This document shows, in pieces, positions 1-9,865 of a stretch of 64,000 bases of DNA; position 1 is the stretch's first letter; each line of letters opens with the position of its first letter. The stretch covers positions 99,347,583-99,411,582 of the forward strand of contig JAKGHH010000003.1 in NCBI GenBank assembly GCA_022828595.1. The letters are read 5' to 3'. The DNA is from Nelumbo lutea. Lineage: Eukaryota > Streptophyta > Magnoliopsida > Proteales > Nelumbonaceae. The position numbers were made by a program, and so were the translations under genes. The notes beneath the pieces are model-generated. The model saw only the letters and a program-made list of their open reading frames with translations, was not told where the DNA came from and searched no databases.

Positions 1-640
1 AAAAAATGTGATTGAGGAGATTGATAGGTGTCAAAAGAACTTCCCAACTCTAAGGGTGGAAAGCCGATTCATCTAATGAATTAGGAAAAACTTGCACTTA
101 TAAAAATAAGGGTGGTTTAGGGCTCAAAAATCTTATTTGGGTTAATGAAACTAATCTTGAAAAAATGGGTTGAAAAAATCTCACCGAGAAGACAACCTTT
201 GGGTGAAAGTTGTAAAGAGAAAATACCTTTAAATAATAATTTTTGGATGTTAAAATCAAAAAAGGAGTTTCATGGGTATGGGAAGGGATTCTAAAGGATA
301 GAGATCTACTTATCAATGGTATGGGGTGGGAGATTGGCAATGGTAGATCAATGAACTTCTGGAAAGATAGACGGTTTGGAGATAAGGCCATTGCTGATTT
401 GATTTCTCAAGAAAACATTGTTACTGAGGAGCTTTTAGTGAGTGATGTAATTGATCAAGAAAGAAAAGTATGGAGGGAGAAAATCTGTAATCTTTTTCCA
501 AACAATGTTTGGTTGAAGATCAAGGCCACTTTCATTCCTTCAGATCAAAAGGAGGATAAGTTGGTTTGGTGGTTTAATTTTAATGGAAAATTTTCTTCTA
601 AGTTCGCTTACAGATTGATGTATAAATGTGTAATCATTTA

Positions 641-749
641 GGCTGAGTTTGGAAGGAGTACAAATGCAAATATGTAGAGTGCAAAACCTTATATTTTGTA
701 TGTATTTATGCTGTATATATTTGCATTTGTACTGCTTCCAAACTAAGCC
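641..749. mobile_element. 109-bp MITE inserted in the LINE zf-RVT region
   Basis: The ends are inverted repeats: GGCTGAGTTTGGAAGGAGTA at the left, and the right end reads as its near complement (CTTCCAAACTAAGCC). The flanks are TTA on the left and TTT on the right, an imperfect 3-bp duplication of Harbinger/Tourist type. A second copy of identical length lies at 22279-22387. It separates two halves of the zf-RVT reading frame, so it landed after the LINE. Confidence 0.75.
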
Positions 750-1026
750 TTTGTGAATCCTATGAATGGTTTCAATTGGAATAAGATTATATGGAATCTC
801 AAGTGGCCTCCAAAACTGCAAGTTTTTATGTTCCTTCTGCTGAATAATAGACTACCCACTAAGTCTTTTTTAAGATGTAGAGGAGTTAATATTGATGGAG
901 GATGTAATTTATGTGGTGAGGAGGAGGATGTGAATCATATTTTCAGAGGTTGCTCATTTGCAAAGAACTATTGGTTGATTATCTATCCAACTATTCAAGG
1001 TTTGGACGAGAAAGAAAGATCCTTTA

Positions 1027-1155
1027 AGCTATCCTTGGTTTGAAGGAAAAAGTAGGGAAAGGAAAGGAAAGATAGAGAAGTCTTTACAAACATTGCATAG
1101 GTTTCCCTACCTTTCCTTTCATTTTTCTATCTTTTCCTTCAAACCAAACATAACC
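1027..1155. mobile_element. 129-bp foldback MITE with TTA duplication
   Basis: Both ends carry the inverted motif GGTTTGAAGGAAAA, followed by a purine-rich arm and its pyrimidine-rich complement. The flanking TTA at 1024-1026 and 1156-1158 is a perfect 3-bp target duplication, as in Tourist/Harbinger MITEs. One end of a related copy is seen near 24227-24262. It interrupts the LINE remnant between the zf-RVT and RNase H-like parts. Confidence 0.75.
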
Positions 1156-2106
1156 TTAGAGATTGGTGATTGGACCTTTTCAACAACTTACCGAATGAGG
1201 AGGAAAGGTCAAGGGAAAAATTCGTATTTTTTCTATGGAAACGCTGGAAAAGCAAAATCATTAGGGTTTTTAAAAATATTTCGATACCCCTACTAAAGTC
1301 ATAGATAAAGCCTGTCTCCTTTGAGGATAGCATGATAGATATCAAGGGAGAGAATAGTATCAAGAATTGTAACTATATAAGGTGGAGCCCCCAGGAGAGG
1401 GGTGTGATTAAAATAAATTTTGATGTTTTGCGGTTGGAAGGTGGTTTGTGCACCATTGCTACACTTGCTAGGAACCACCTTAGTGAAGTGCTGGATTTTA
1501 AAGCCTATAAATTGGGCCTTGCTTCTATTAACAAAGTTCAAGCGTGGGCTGCTTGAGAAGCCCATAATTTGGCCTTGAATTTCAAGAATTATCCTTTCAT
1601 TATAGAGGGAGACCCCAAGATCGTGATCTCTTGCCTTAATAAGGTAATGTCTTGCTCGTGGAACTTGCGGAATGTCATCTATGACTACTAGGAGCTGAAA
1701 GAGAGGTGCGAGAAGGGAATCATCTACAGACATGTCTTTCGTGAGGCTAATCAGGCTGTAGATTGGCTGGCCCACCATGCACATGAAGTCCAGTGATCGG
1801 TTAATGGTTGTGTTTGTCTAAACCTTTGTAAGCTTCCTTGGTCTTTTGCTTCTATTTGTTCCAGTGATTTGTGGAGACGTGTTACCCCCATCTTATGCCC
1901 CTTCTAGTCTTATCAAATAAATAAATAAATAATGGGAGGATGAGGTGGCATCTATCCATACAAATGGATATATAATATTTCATATTTAATGACATATAAC
2001 ATGTATATAAATTTATTTTATACATTATATAATATAAGATATCATATATAATATAAATTATAAGTGTCATATTATAATATTTATATATAAAATAACACAC
2101 ACACAA

Positions 2107-2130
2107 ATATATATATATATATATATATAG
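2107..2130. repeat. (AT)n microsatellite
   Basis: Pure AT dinucleotide run within the AT-rich spacer 1934-2378. No gene is seen in that spacer, which also holds a short stretch of moderate complexity (2131-2230) that I cannot assign. Confidence 0.9.
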
Positions 2131-2378
2131 GGTAGATTGGGTCTAGGCTGAACTTGAAGTATTAGGCCTAAGCCCAGAATTTTTGGGCTAGGTTTGTGCA
2201 GGTCGTAACAAGCCAAGCTGAAATGATCACCCTTAGTTGCACCTCCCCAATGAACACGTGAAATTGTGAACTGAAGATATGTATGCTACTCTCACTCTGT
2301 GTTGAATTAGGCAGGCTGTGTTACACTGTTACCAATGAGAATACAGCAGGTTTGTATCACACAAGGTTTGTTCTTTTG

Positions 2379-2848
2379 GGTAAATTGTGAAACTTCTCCG
2401 ACTGAGGCTGATTTCTATAGAGAAATTCTCTAATAAGAAGCATGGAAATGTCCAAAATACCCATGCAGTTATTACTGAGGCTGATTTCTAGAGAGAAAAA
2501 AAAAAACAATACAAACTTTATGAATAGAAAGAAGAGTTTAAAGTTGTAGTTTTACATTTGAGCAAATTATATGAAGGCAAATTTGGAAAATAAATCAATT
2601 TTGGAAAAGAGATAGGAGAGGCATGGATAGTGATTGATATGAAGAAAAAATTAGGAAAACAAACATTTTGGTCAAAAGTAACTACATGGGTATTTTAGGC
2701 ATTTTCATGACTCTTGTTAGAGGATTCTAATAGAGGGGTCTACTTGCAACTGTATTAGAAAGTTTAGGAGAGGTAATTGTAATTACCAAACTTCAAGAGA
2801 GGTCTTAGCAACAATGAAAAACTTTAGGTGAGGTTTCAACAATTTACC
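2379..2848. mobile_element. Non-autonomous DNA element, GGTAAATTG ends
   Basis: The element starts GGTAAATTGTGAAACTTCTC, and its right end is the inverted counterpart (GAGGTTTCAACAATTTACC). The arms are degenerate beyond about 20 bp, and inside are two copies of an 'actgaggctgatttcta' direct repeat (about 2400 and 2475). There is no coding potential. I see no clear target duplication, so the superfamily is uncertain; long inverted arms with GGTAAATT ends also occur at 17025-18514 and 61761-63085. Confidence 0.55.
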
Positions 2849-3764
2849 TTTTTTTTAAAAAACAATTTTCATAACCAAATCACCCTTGAATGGTGAGTTA
2901 GAGGAAAAGGGTCTTTTTCAGTTTTCAATTTTATTGTTTTTTTCATTTTTAATGTTTTGTTTAAATTTTTTTTCACATTTTTCTATTTTCTACAATCTAT
3001 AAAATTTCCTGTATATTTTGTTATTTATTTGCAATTTCTGTGTTTTTCTATAATTTTTGGTGTTTTTCTAAAATTTTTATTTTCTGATTTTTTTTTTCAA
3101 TTTCTATAGTTTCTATAATTTAAAAATAAATTTTTATTTCCTGTGCAATTTCTATAACTTTTTATATTTTTTGTAATTTATGTGTTTTTATGTATTTTAT
3201 ATTTGAAAATTTTTAAAACTTTTTCCTTTTTATGTCTAAATATTAAAATATATGTATATATTCTATATTTTTCTATGAAGGTTAAAATGGTAATATATTA
3301 ACACCCGTTAGTCTCTTTAACTTTAAGTTGGTGACATGGTGAGTTTTAGACAATTTCCCATAAAATAATGACCTTTTATGGACAAGAGGTCATTATTAAA
3401 AGAGGCAATTTTATCCTATCCAAGTATTGGCAACCCTCCACCCCCACGTGGAAAAGTTACTTATTATTATTATTATTATTTTTGCTTTAAGTAATAATGG
3501 TATTTATTCAAAACAACAGAGATTAATGATTCATTACATCCCATACTTATATACTCACTTGGGAGATTGGTAAGGTGATACCCAAGAAAAATAAATTTTC
3601 CGTAGACTCCATATAAATCTGAAAAAATAAAAAGAACATGGATATCTTTGTCAATGGAAACTAGAATCTCATTTGATCAACTTTCCCCCTCTCAAAATCC
3701 AAAAAACCGAATGGGCCCTAATGTTAATGCTTCAACTTCAACCGGGGAATACAAATAAAGAGGG
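2849..3764. other. Intergenic, T-rich low-complexity spacer
   Basis: Long T-rich stretches (2850-3250) and an (ATT)n run at about 3463-3481. No reading frame, RNA gene or transposon terminus is recognised here. Confidence 0.6.
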
Positions 3765-4051
3765 CAAGGTTTTCGAACAGTCGTTGACCCGGACAGTTAG
3801 GTTGTTCGGCCTGGGAACAATTTAGGCAACCAGTTCTGTTTTCCCTAGCCAAAAACTATTGAATTGGTCAATGGCCCATTGATCCAAACGATCAAACCAT
3901 TGACCCGTTTAACCCATTGAACGGTTTTTAACCGTTTTTTATTTGAATTATTTTTTAATTTTTTTGTCAAAATGAGCCATCAGTTCGAACCGTCAACCCA
4001 AAAACCGGTGGCCAGAATGGTTCCGATTCCAGGTGAGTTTTTAAAACATTG
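3765..4051. mobile_element. hAT-type MITE, 'CCGG' family
   Basis: The ends resemble CATGGTTTTCAAAACCGG (here CAAGGTTTTCGAAC ... TTTTTAAAACATTG). The flanks aaagaggg (3757-3764) and aaggaggg (4052-4059) form an 8-bp duplication with one mismatch. The interior has the family's characteristic mix of 'accgttt', 'cccattgac' and a central T-rich tract. It is the same family as 20330-20643 and 21194-21434. Confidence 0.6.
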
Positions 4052-4129
4052 AAGGAGGGCATAGACCTAGCTATGATAAATGCATCATTATGATCTCTCA
4101 CCACCATTAGATAAATCAACCCAAAATCA

Positions 4130-4445
4130 AAATCACTTTGGAAACTGGTTCCTAGTTAGTGATTCAACTGTTTGATATGAATCGATTAGCTCGTGATGTT
4201 TTAAAATTAAAAAAAGAAAGTTAAAATAAAAATATGGCCCCAAAAGCCATTGTTTGGGTTAAATTGGTGAAAAGTTTGATCGCTTGGTTCGGTGGGTTTT
4301 TGACTAATTCAATGGTGTTGTGGGAAAATAGTGATTCAAGGGTGAAACCAAACCAATACTGACCCAAACCGATACGAGCAGTCCAACTATTAGGGCCAAA
4401 AATGGTTTCTAAGCCTTGATGATGATGATGATGATGATGATGATA
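4130..4445. repeat. Degenerate hAT-family MITE copy and (GAT)n run
   Basis: 4130-4418 shares blocks with the CCGG-type MITE family in inverted orientation (for example 'gaaactggttcctag', 'ttgactaattcaa', 'aaaccgatacgagca'). It is followed by a (GAT)n microsatellite at about 4419-4444. No duplication could be defined. The stretch 4446-4795 is AT-rich with taa/att microsatellites and no gene. Confidence 0.45.
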
Positions 4446-4795
4446 GTAATAATAATGTAATATAATAATAATGATGAGAAAATATTTAGAAATTATTATT
4501 ATTATTATTACTATTATTATTGTTGTTTGTGTTGTTGTTGTTATATGAATTATCTATGTATTATTTAATTACATATTTACTTTTTTTTGTTATTTGTTTA
4601 ATTATTTATTATTTCATTATTTTAATTAATTAATTATTTAATAAAACAACAATTATATAGTTTCTTTAGTTATGTAGAAGTAACTACATCTTAGAGAAGG
4701 TCGAAACTTAAAAGCCAATAGAGATATAGGAGAAGTCTAGAGAGATGTGTGATAGGTATTCGAGTTAAACAAAATCTAGCATAATCTACAATTTA

Positions 4796-5102
4796 GGGCT
4801 CATTTGGTTCACGAAAATAGTGATCTTGAATTAGAATCGGAATGGGCTATTCCGATTCCAATTGTTTGGTTGGGCAGAATTGGAATCCCATTCCCATTCT
4901 CGTTGGAATGGCATTCCCACATTTCAGGGAATGGTCATTCCCTCACCTCCCTTGGAATGGAATCCCATTTCAACTCATTCCAATTCCGATTTCAATTCCT
5001 GTCTAAATCAAGTAGACTATGGGAATAGACCATTCCAATTCTGATTTCAAGGGATTTTGATTTGATTTCAATTTTGATTCTAACTACGAATCAAACGGAT
5101 CC
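4796..5102. mobile_element. Tourist/Harbinger-like MITE, family T1
   Basis: It begins GGGCTCATTTGGTTCACG after a TTA and ends near cgaatcaaacggatcc. The interior carries the family signatures 'ggaatggcattcccac', 'gaatggtcattccct' and 'gactatgggaatagacc' seen in the well-preserved copy at 12429-12704. The right end has decayed, so its duplication is not exact. Confidence 0.7.
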
Positions 5103-5257
5103 AAAACTTAATGGGCTGCCATCTCATAATTAGTTTCATGCAAAATTACATGGTTTTAAAAAATGAAAATTCAAAAAAAAAAAGAAAAAAAAAGGAACAA
5201 GGATTTTGGAGCAAACACAAACCATATTAACATGAGTAATGATTATTTCCTAAAATG

Positions 5258-5388
5258 GGAAAAATGCCATTCTAGCAAGAATGGGAATGAAATTCCTATT
5301 CCATCCAACCAAACAATTAGAATTAGAATATGACCCATTCGGATTCCAATTCCAGACATCTATTCCCACAAACCAAACCGGCGTTTAG
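5258..5388. mobile_element. Partial Tourist/Harbinger-like MITE, family T1
   Basis: Only the right half of the family is present ('gccattctagcaagaatggg' to 'ccaaaccggcg'). It matches 12580-12704 in the same order, ending with the CAAACCAAA terminal motif. It is truncated on the left. Confidence 0.6.
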
Positions 5389-6520
5389 TATATAATATAA
5401 ATAAGAATTGCACTCAATCATAAAATATTATCTACAAGAAAGAATTAAAATTGATGGGATTGGTCTCCTACCAAATATTATTGATTTCAAGAACCAGTAC
5501 AGGAGTATTAGGGCCTTGTAGTTAGAACTTAGGACATAGTTTTAATCTACACGAAAGCATCCATAATATAAGTTGGCCCTCATAAAATCCTGACCCACCA
5601 ACTACTCCCCACAAATGAAAAAAAAATAAAAAAAGGGTTTAATCGGCAAGAGCACGACGCAAATAATGTCCTTTGGGCAAGAGTTATGCAATGTGGATTA
5701 TAACTAGGCAAAAGAAATAATATGGTATACCTGCATCACCATTGAACAATACGATGTACTCATTATCTAAGCTTGAAGAAAACTACTATTCTCAACTCTA
5801 AAGACACTCAGGCTCCACCCCGTGTACCGTGTAGTATCAGTGGAGTACTGGAGATCTGGAGCCCACCTAAGACACCAAGCCTCAATGTCTACCAATATCT
5901 CATGGCTGAGAATTCTTGAACAGAAGGGTTGGTTTGTGCAGATGCTCATGGTAGCATTGCTCAATTAAAAATCTCTTGCTACATCACCCATTACGCAATA
6001 TATCTTGTCATTATTCTTGAGTGAGTCAGAGTTCTTTACTTCATTTTCCCATGAGAAAAACAAAATAAAATAAAAGGGCTGATTTAACGAAATACCAATT
6101 CATTTTTTAGATTAGTATAGGGATCGGGAGAGAAAAGTTTTCAATATTTGAATGGGACAAAATTGACCCTTTTAATAATAAATTTTTATAGATGAAATAT
6201 TTCTCAAAAAAATAATTACCCAAATAAATAATTTACCCAAAAGTAAACTGGCCGAAAAGTAAAAGGTGGGGAAATAAAAGACAAAATAAAAAACATTTTT
6301 TTTCAAGTATCTATGCTTCCAACGATATCCCTTCTTTATTTGGTGGTACCACCATATCTATATCCAGTCATCTACAGCAATTCCTTTTCTTCCATTTACT
6401 TCCTCACTAAAAACGCAAAATATCATTTCCTGAGGAATTCTAATTACATATTCTGATCAAAATGAATTTGTATAGGAGTTGATAAGATACCATGGATTTA
6501 GTAGTTACTACCTCAAGTGG
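5389..6520. other. Intergenic spacer, nothing recognised
   Basis: No convincing coding frame, RNA gene or transposon end was found. Short open frames here lack any family resemblance. Confidence 0.5.
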
Positions 6521-6682
6521 GAGTTCAAAATCAACCCCCCACAATGTCCCACACACATCTCCACCGTGTATTGAGAGCATCTTTCGATGATGGCATAAAC
6601 ATTTTTGGGATTATTGCTGGGAGATGTTTCTAATACACGGTGGGAATGTGCTATGGGATGTTGTGGGGGCAGATTTGGTCTC
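6521..6682. mobile_element. 162-bp hairpin MITE with 9-bp duplication (Mutator type)
   Basis: Both arms form a near-complete hairpin: GAGTTCAAAATCAACCCCCC at the left, and GGGGGCAGATTTGGTCTC at the right. The 9-bp ctcaagtgg flanks both ends (6512-6520 and 6683-6691). Long inverted arms with 9-bp duplications are the mark of Mutator-like elements. A second member is at 19424-19616. Confidence 0.75.
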
Positions 6683-6799
6683 CTCAAGTGGGACCTGGGC
6701 ACTGAGGCTCTACATGATGTACCAGCCAAATGGTCATGAAAGCAACCATATATAAATAGGAATCGGAACTGAAACCCCTTTTGCCACATGTTTTTAGGC

Positions 6800-7440
6800 C
6801 AGTGTGGTTAAACTCTTCGGTATGAACAGATCAGTCCATGGCATTTTAAAAAACTAAAAAATAATAATAATTAATTAAAATAAAAATTGGCCCATAAATC
6901 ATTGTTTGGGTTGAATGGGCTTAAAAATTAAAAATATAATAAAATATTGTTTGGGTTGAACAGGTTGACAGTTTGATGGTCCAGATCCACAGACTACTAA
7001 CCAATTCAACGTTTTTGGGAAAAAATAAAAAAACAAATTGGGGCTGAAACAGAACTGGTACGATAACTGGTTTCTAGGCTGAACAGTCTGACTCAATGTT
7101 TTAAAAGCCAACCCAGAACCGGAACCACTTCGGCCACTGGTTTCCAGGACAGCGGTTTGACCATCCAATTTGAACGAATAATCCATTCCAATTTAAAAAA
7201 TAAAAATAATGATTAAAACAAAGAAACGGTAAAAAACAATTGTCTAGTTTGAATGGGTTAACAGTTCCGACTGCTTGGATCAGCAGGTCATTGACTAAAT
7301 CAACGGTTTTTGATAAAAGACCAGGTTAAAGTGAAACAGAACCGGTTACCTAAATAATTTCCAAGCCAAAAGGTTCAACTGTCCGGATCAACGACCCATG
7401 GTCCGACTACCCAATCAATGAAGGTTTGAAAACCTTGATA
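6800..7440. repeat. Two degenerate copies of the CCGG hAT-type MITE family
   Basis: Blocks such as 'gaatgggtt', 'ccagatccacagactac', 'aagccaacccagaaccgg' and 'ggtttgaccatccaatt' repeat the interior of the family at 20330-20643. Two copies appear to abut near 7085. Ends are too decayed for target duplications. Confidence 0.5.
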
Positions 7441-8769
7441 AATATGGTGTGAGCGACCCATATGATTTGTACAACTCCGCTTTTGTTTCTTAGCTTAATA
7501 TATTTAATATTTTTTTTCTTTCTTTTTTTAGTTATATATAAATTTTTTCATCAGGAGGTTAATAGAAAATGATGAGGTTAGAAACTTTATTCTTCCTTCT
7601 GTTTTTTTGGTTATATTTAAAGATTTATCTCTTTTTTGCTATTAAAAATTCATAGGAGAATTAATTTTTTCTGCGTACATAATTTGTATGCATGTATTTG
7701 AACTAATATGTAAGATTTAGCGATGGTTTATGTTCACATACAATGAAGGCACCTGCAAATCCATTTTTGTTATTTCTTTTTGTTTGTTCTATAATGACGA
7801 CATTGATATATTTAAGGAATTATTGATATTAAAGACTCTAGGATACATGGCTCATGTGCAAATGCTAATGAATGTAGAATTCATGTGTATATGGTTATTT
7901 TCCTTGCCTCTTCTTTTTCTTTCATTTTCTTGATTTTGATTGAAGAGGTTGGTCATGGCATGATGATGGTGAAATTAAGGTGGTATTTGGTTTCATTGCC
8001 ATTTTTTTCGATGTAATGATATGGTGTTTTTCTGTGGCAATGTTTAGAGATATTTAGTCCCACACTCCCATTGCTGTTTTATGAGAAAATGGTACCACAA
8101 GAGTCACATCAGTAACCATTCTTTGCAATGATCATCCAATGCAAAAAATTAAAAAAGGGAAAAGAAAGGAAAGCATCAAAATGGCATTTCCAGAAGTGAT
8201 GCCATTTTTTGAGAACCGATGAAATGCATTATTTTTGCTATTTTTTAAGAAAAACGATTAATCGAACATCAAATTCGACTGATTTCTAAAAATTGATACT
8301 AATCATTGTAGGGATGCAAACAGATTATATTGGATTCAAAGCAAGGTATATCTGAATATGATCCGATAGCACACATCCTAGATCTGATCCCATCCGAAGA
8401 TCTGGTTGGACTCATAAATGATGATTTGAATTCGAATCTGTTAAAGCTATCAAATTTCTGAATATGATCCCATCCTATATATACGTCTTTTTATAATATA
8501 TACGTCTTTTTATAATAAATTTACAAAAAATGCAATATAACCGTATTTATAAATATATTAATATATAGGGGGTGATTCAAATTGGACTGGATTTTTCAAT
8601 CGAATCCCATTATTTAATCCAAAAATCCAATAAAGGGTTATCCAAATCTAAAAAATCGGATCCGATTTAAATTACCGTTTTCTCCTGAAACGGTAATGGA
8701 AACAAACACTTCCTAAATGTGTATATTAACGAATATTTTCATGTATGGAATAATACAGGAGGGATTACA
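7441..8769. other. Intergenic spacer
   Basis: AT-rich. A possible MITE begins at about 7979 ('ggtggtatttggtttcattgcc'), but its partner end is not secure. No gene is seen. Confidence 0.4.
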
Positions 8770-8845
8770 GGGTTCGGGACAAATGGTTAACACATGTTGC
8801 TTGGAACCCGGATCTCGTAAAAGTAAAAACCGTGTAAATACTCCC

Positions 8846-8922
8846 AGAGCATGACATCCAGCCGTACATCGGGAATAATTTATAGTAGATGTTCACGATG
8901 TGCGGCTGGATGCCGTGCTATC
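8846..8922. repeat. Inverted repeat (hairpin) upstream of the RING gene
   Basis: The arm GCATGACATCCAGCCGTACATCG (about 8848-8870) pairs with its imperfect complement CGATGTGCGGCTGGATGCCGTGC (about 8898-8920) around a short AT-rich loop. Flanking 'cccggatct' and 'agatccc' extend the symmetry outward, suggesting a small foldback element about 200 bp upstream of the gene's TATA box. Confidence 0.6.
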
Positions 8923-9120
8923 AGATCCCGTATATGTTGCTTTGGCCTGGCTTTGGGTTTTTAACTGTGGTTAATTCGCATAAGCGCAAATGAGGTAACC
9001 ATGGTTACTTGTTTGGTTAACATCTAAATTTCTGATTTTCTAAATATAAATACAAGTAAATACCCCCTCTTCTCCCCCATGCCCGAATTGTTCATGACTT
9101 CGCACAGAAAAGATAAATAA

Positions 9121-9130
9121 ATATATATAA
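9121..9130 (+). promoter_or_regulatory. TATA box of the RF298-like gene
   Basis: ATATATATAA about 30 bp ahead of a CT-rich initiator region (9150-9175, 'ctattctccccctcc'), the usual plant TATA plus Y-patch arrangement. It is inferred from position and composition only. Confidence 0.5.
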
Positions 9131-9149
9131 ACGTAGAAAAACTTTCTAT

Positions 9150-9865
9150 TCTCCCCCTCCTTCCCGATGATTTTAGATTGAGTTTCATCATCGATTGAGC
9201 AAGAGCTTACGGCCGGTACGTCTCGATCGGTCTATTGCCATTGGGAATCAAGTTTATTGTTTTCTGTATTGTTTTATCTTTATGGATCTTTTCTAGTAAA
9301 TCTTGTGTGATATCTCTGATTTTTTTTTTCTATACTTTTTCAATCGGGAGATGGTGCCAGAGGAATTGGTGGTTTATTTTCTATCTGGATTTCTTGTAGA
9401 ATATACTCATTTTGGGGTTTTAAATTTTTTTTTCTGTTGCATGAATGAATCTTTCTGGTTTTGCTTACTTGGTATCTCGTTCCTGCATCGCTTATTGCTT
9501 ATTCATTTCCTGGTAGTTTGAGCTTTGATCAATTTGAGTGTTTCGATGCAGGAGTATGAGTATTATTTTGTAATTGCCAGACCGAGTGGTACGCTATTTT
9601 TCGCTTTGTTTTTTCTCCTTCTTGATTGTGACGATCAATTGTCGATTTTCTTTATTAATTTGATTCATCTGTAACAGTGGTTCTGTAATTCTGTTCCCAA
9701 ATTTTCCTTTTATGACGATACATTTTCTTTTTTTTTTTCATTTTTCTTTTAGGTTATGTTGATGCTGGAATTGGAATATTGGTACTGTATTGGTGATTTA
9801 TAGATAGAGGTTGTGTGAGTGGTGGTGAGGATCTTGAAGACGGTATTCTTTTGCATTGTATAAAA
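9150..9865 (+). other. 5' UTR of the RF298-like gene, with two probable introns
   Basis: A leader exon appears to end at 9215 (ggccg|gtacgt). A small exon 9552-9588 is framed by gatgcag| and agtg|gtacgc, and the last leader exon starts at 9753 after a long T-tract and tttttag|. The intervening stretches are T-rich, as plant introns are. The layout is my splice-site reading and has no transcript support here. Confidence 0.45.

Larger units (their letters stand above)
1..1933 (+). pseudogene. Decayed LINE-type non-LTR retrotransposon, 3' half
   Basis: Three broken frames on the plus strand read as the C-terminal part of a plant LINE ORF2, running in from beyond the left edge. Positions 1-430 give a reverse-transcriptase tail with recognisable pieces such as ENLWVKVVKxKY, SWVWEGILKDRDLL and WEIGNGxSMNFWKD. 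Positions about 560-1000 give a zf-RVT domain (KFAYRLMYK, then WNLKWPPKLQVFMFLLLNNRLPT and CNLCGEEEDVNHIFRGC). Positions about 1380-1790 give an RNase H-like domain (KINFDVLRLEGG, then in a shifted frame a stretch ending near VFREANQAVDWLAHHAH). Stops and frameshifts separate them, so no protein can be made. A TAAATAAATAAATAA tail at about 1918-1933 marks the 3' end. Two MITEs interrupt it. What is seen are the motifs and breaks; the LINE assignment rests on the zf-RVT plus RNase H order known for plant LINEs. Confidence 0.85.

Noticed and set aside
9303..9521. Open frame of 72 codons before the RF298-like start
   Set aside because: Phe/Leu-rich translation of T-rich leader-intron DNA.
9815..9865. 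Upstream in-frame extension of the RF298-like protein from a GTG
   Set aside because: Plants normally start at ATG. The first in-frame ATG is at 9866 and begins with the MAA..VAKG style leader typical of the family.
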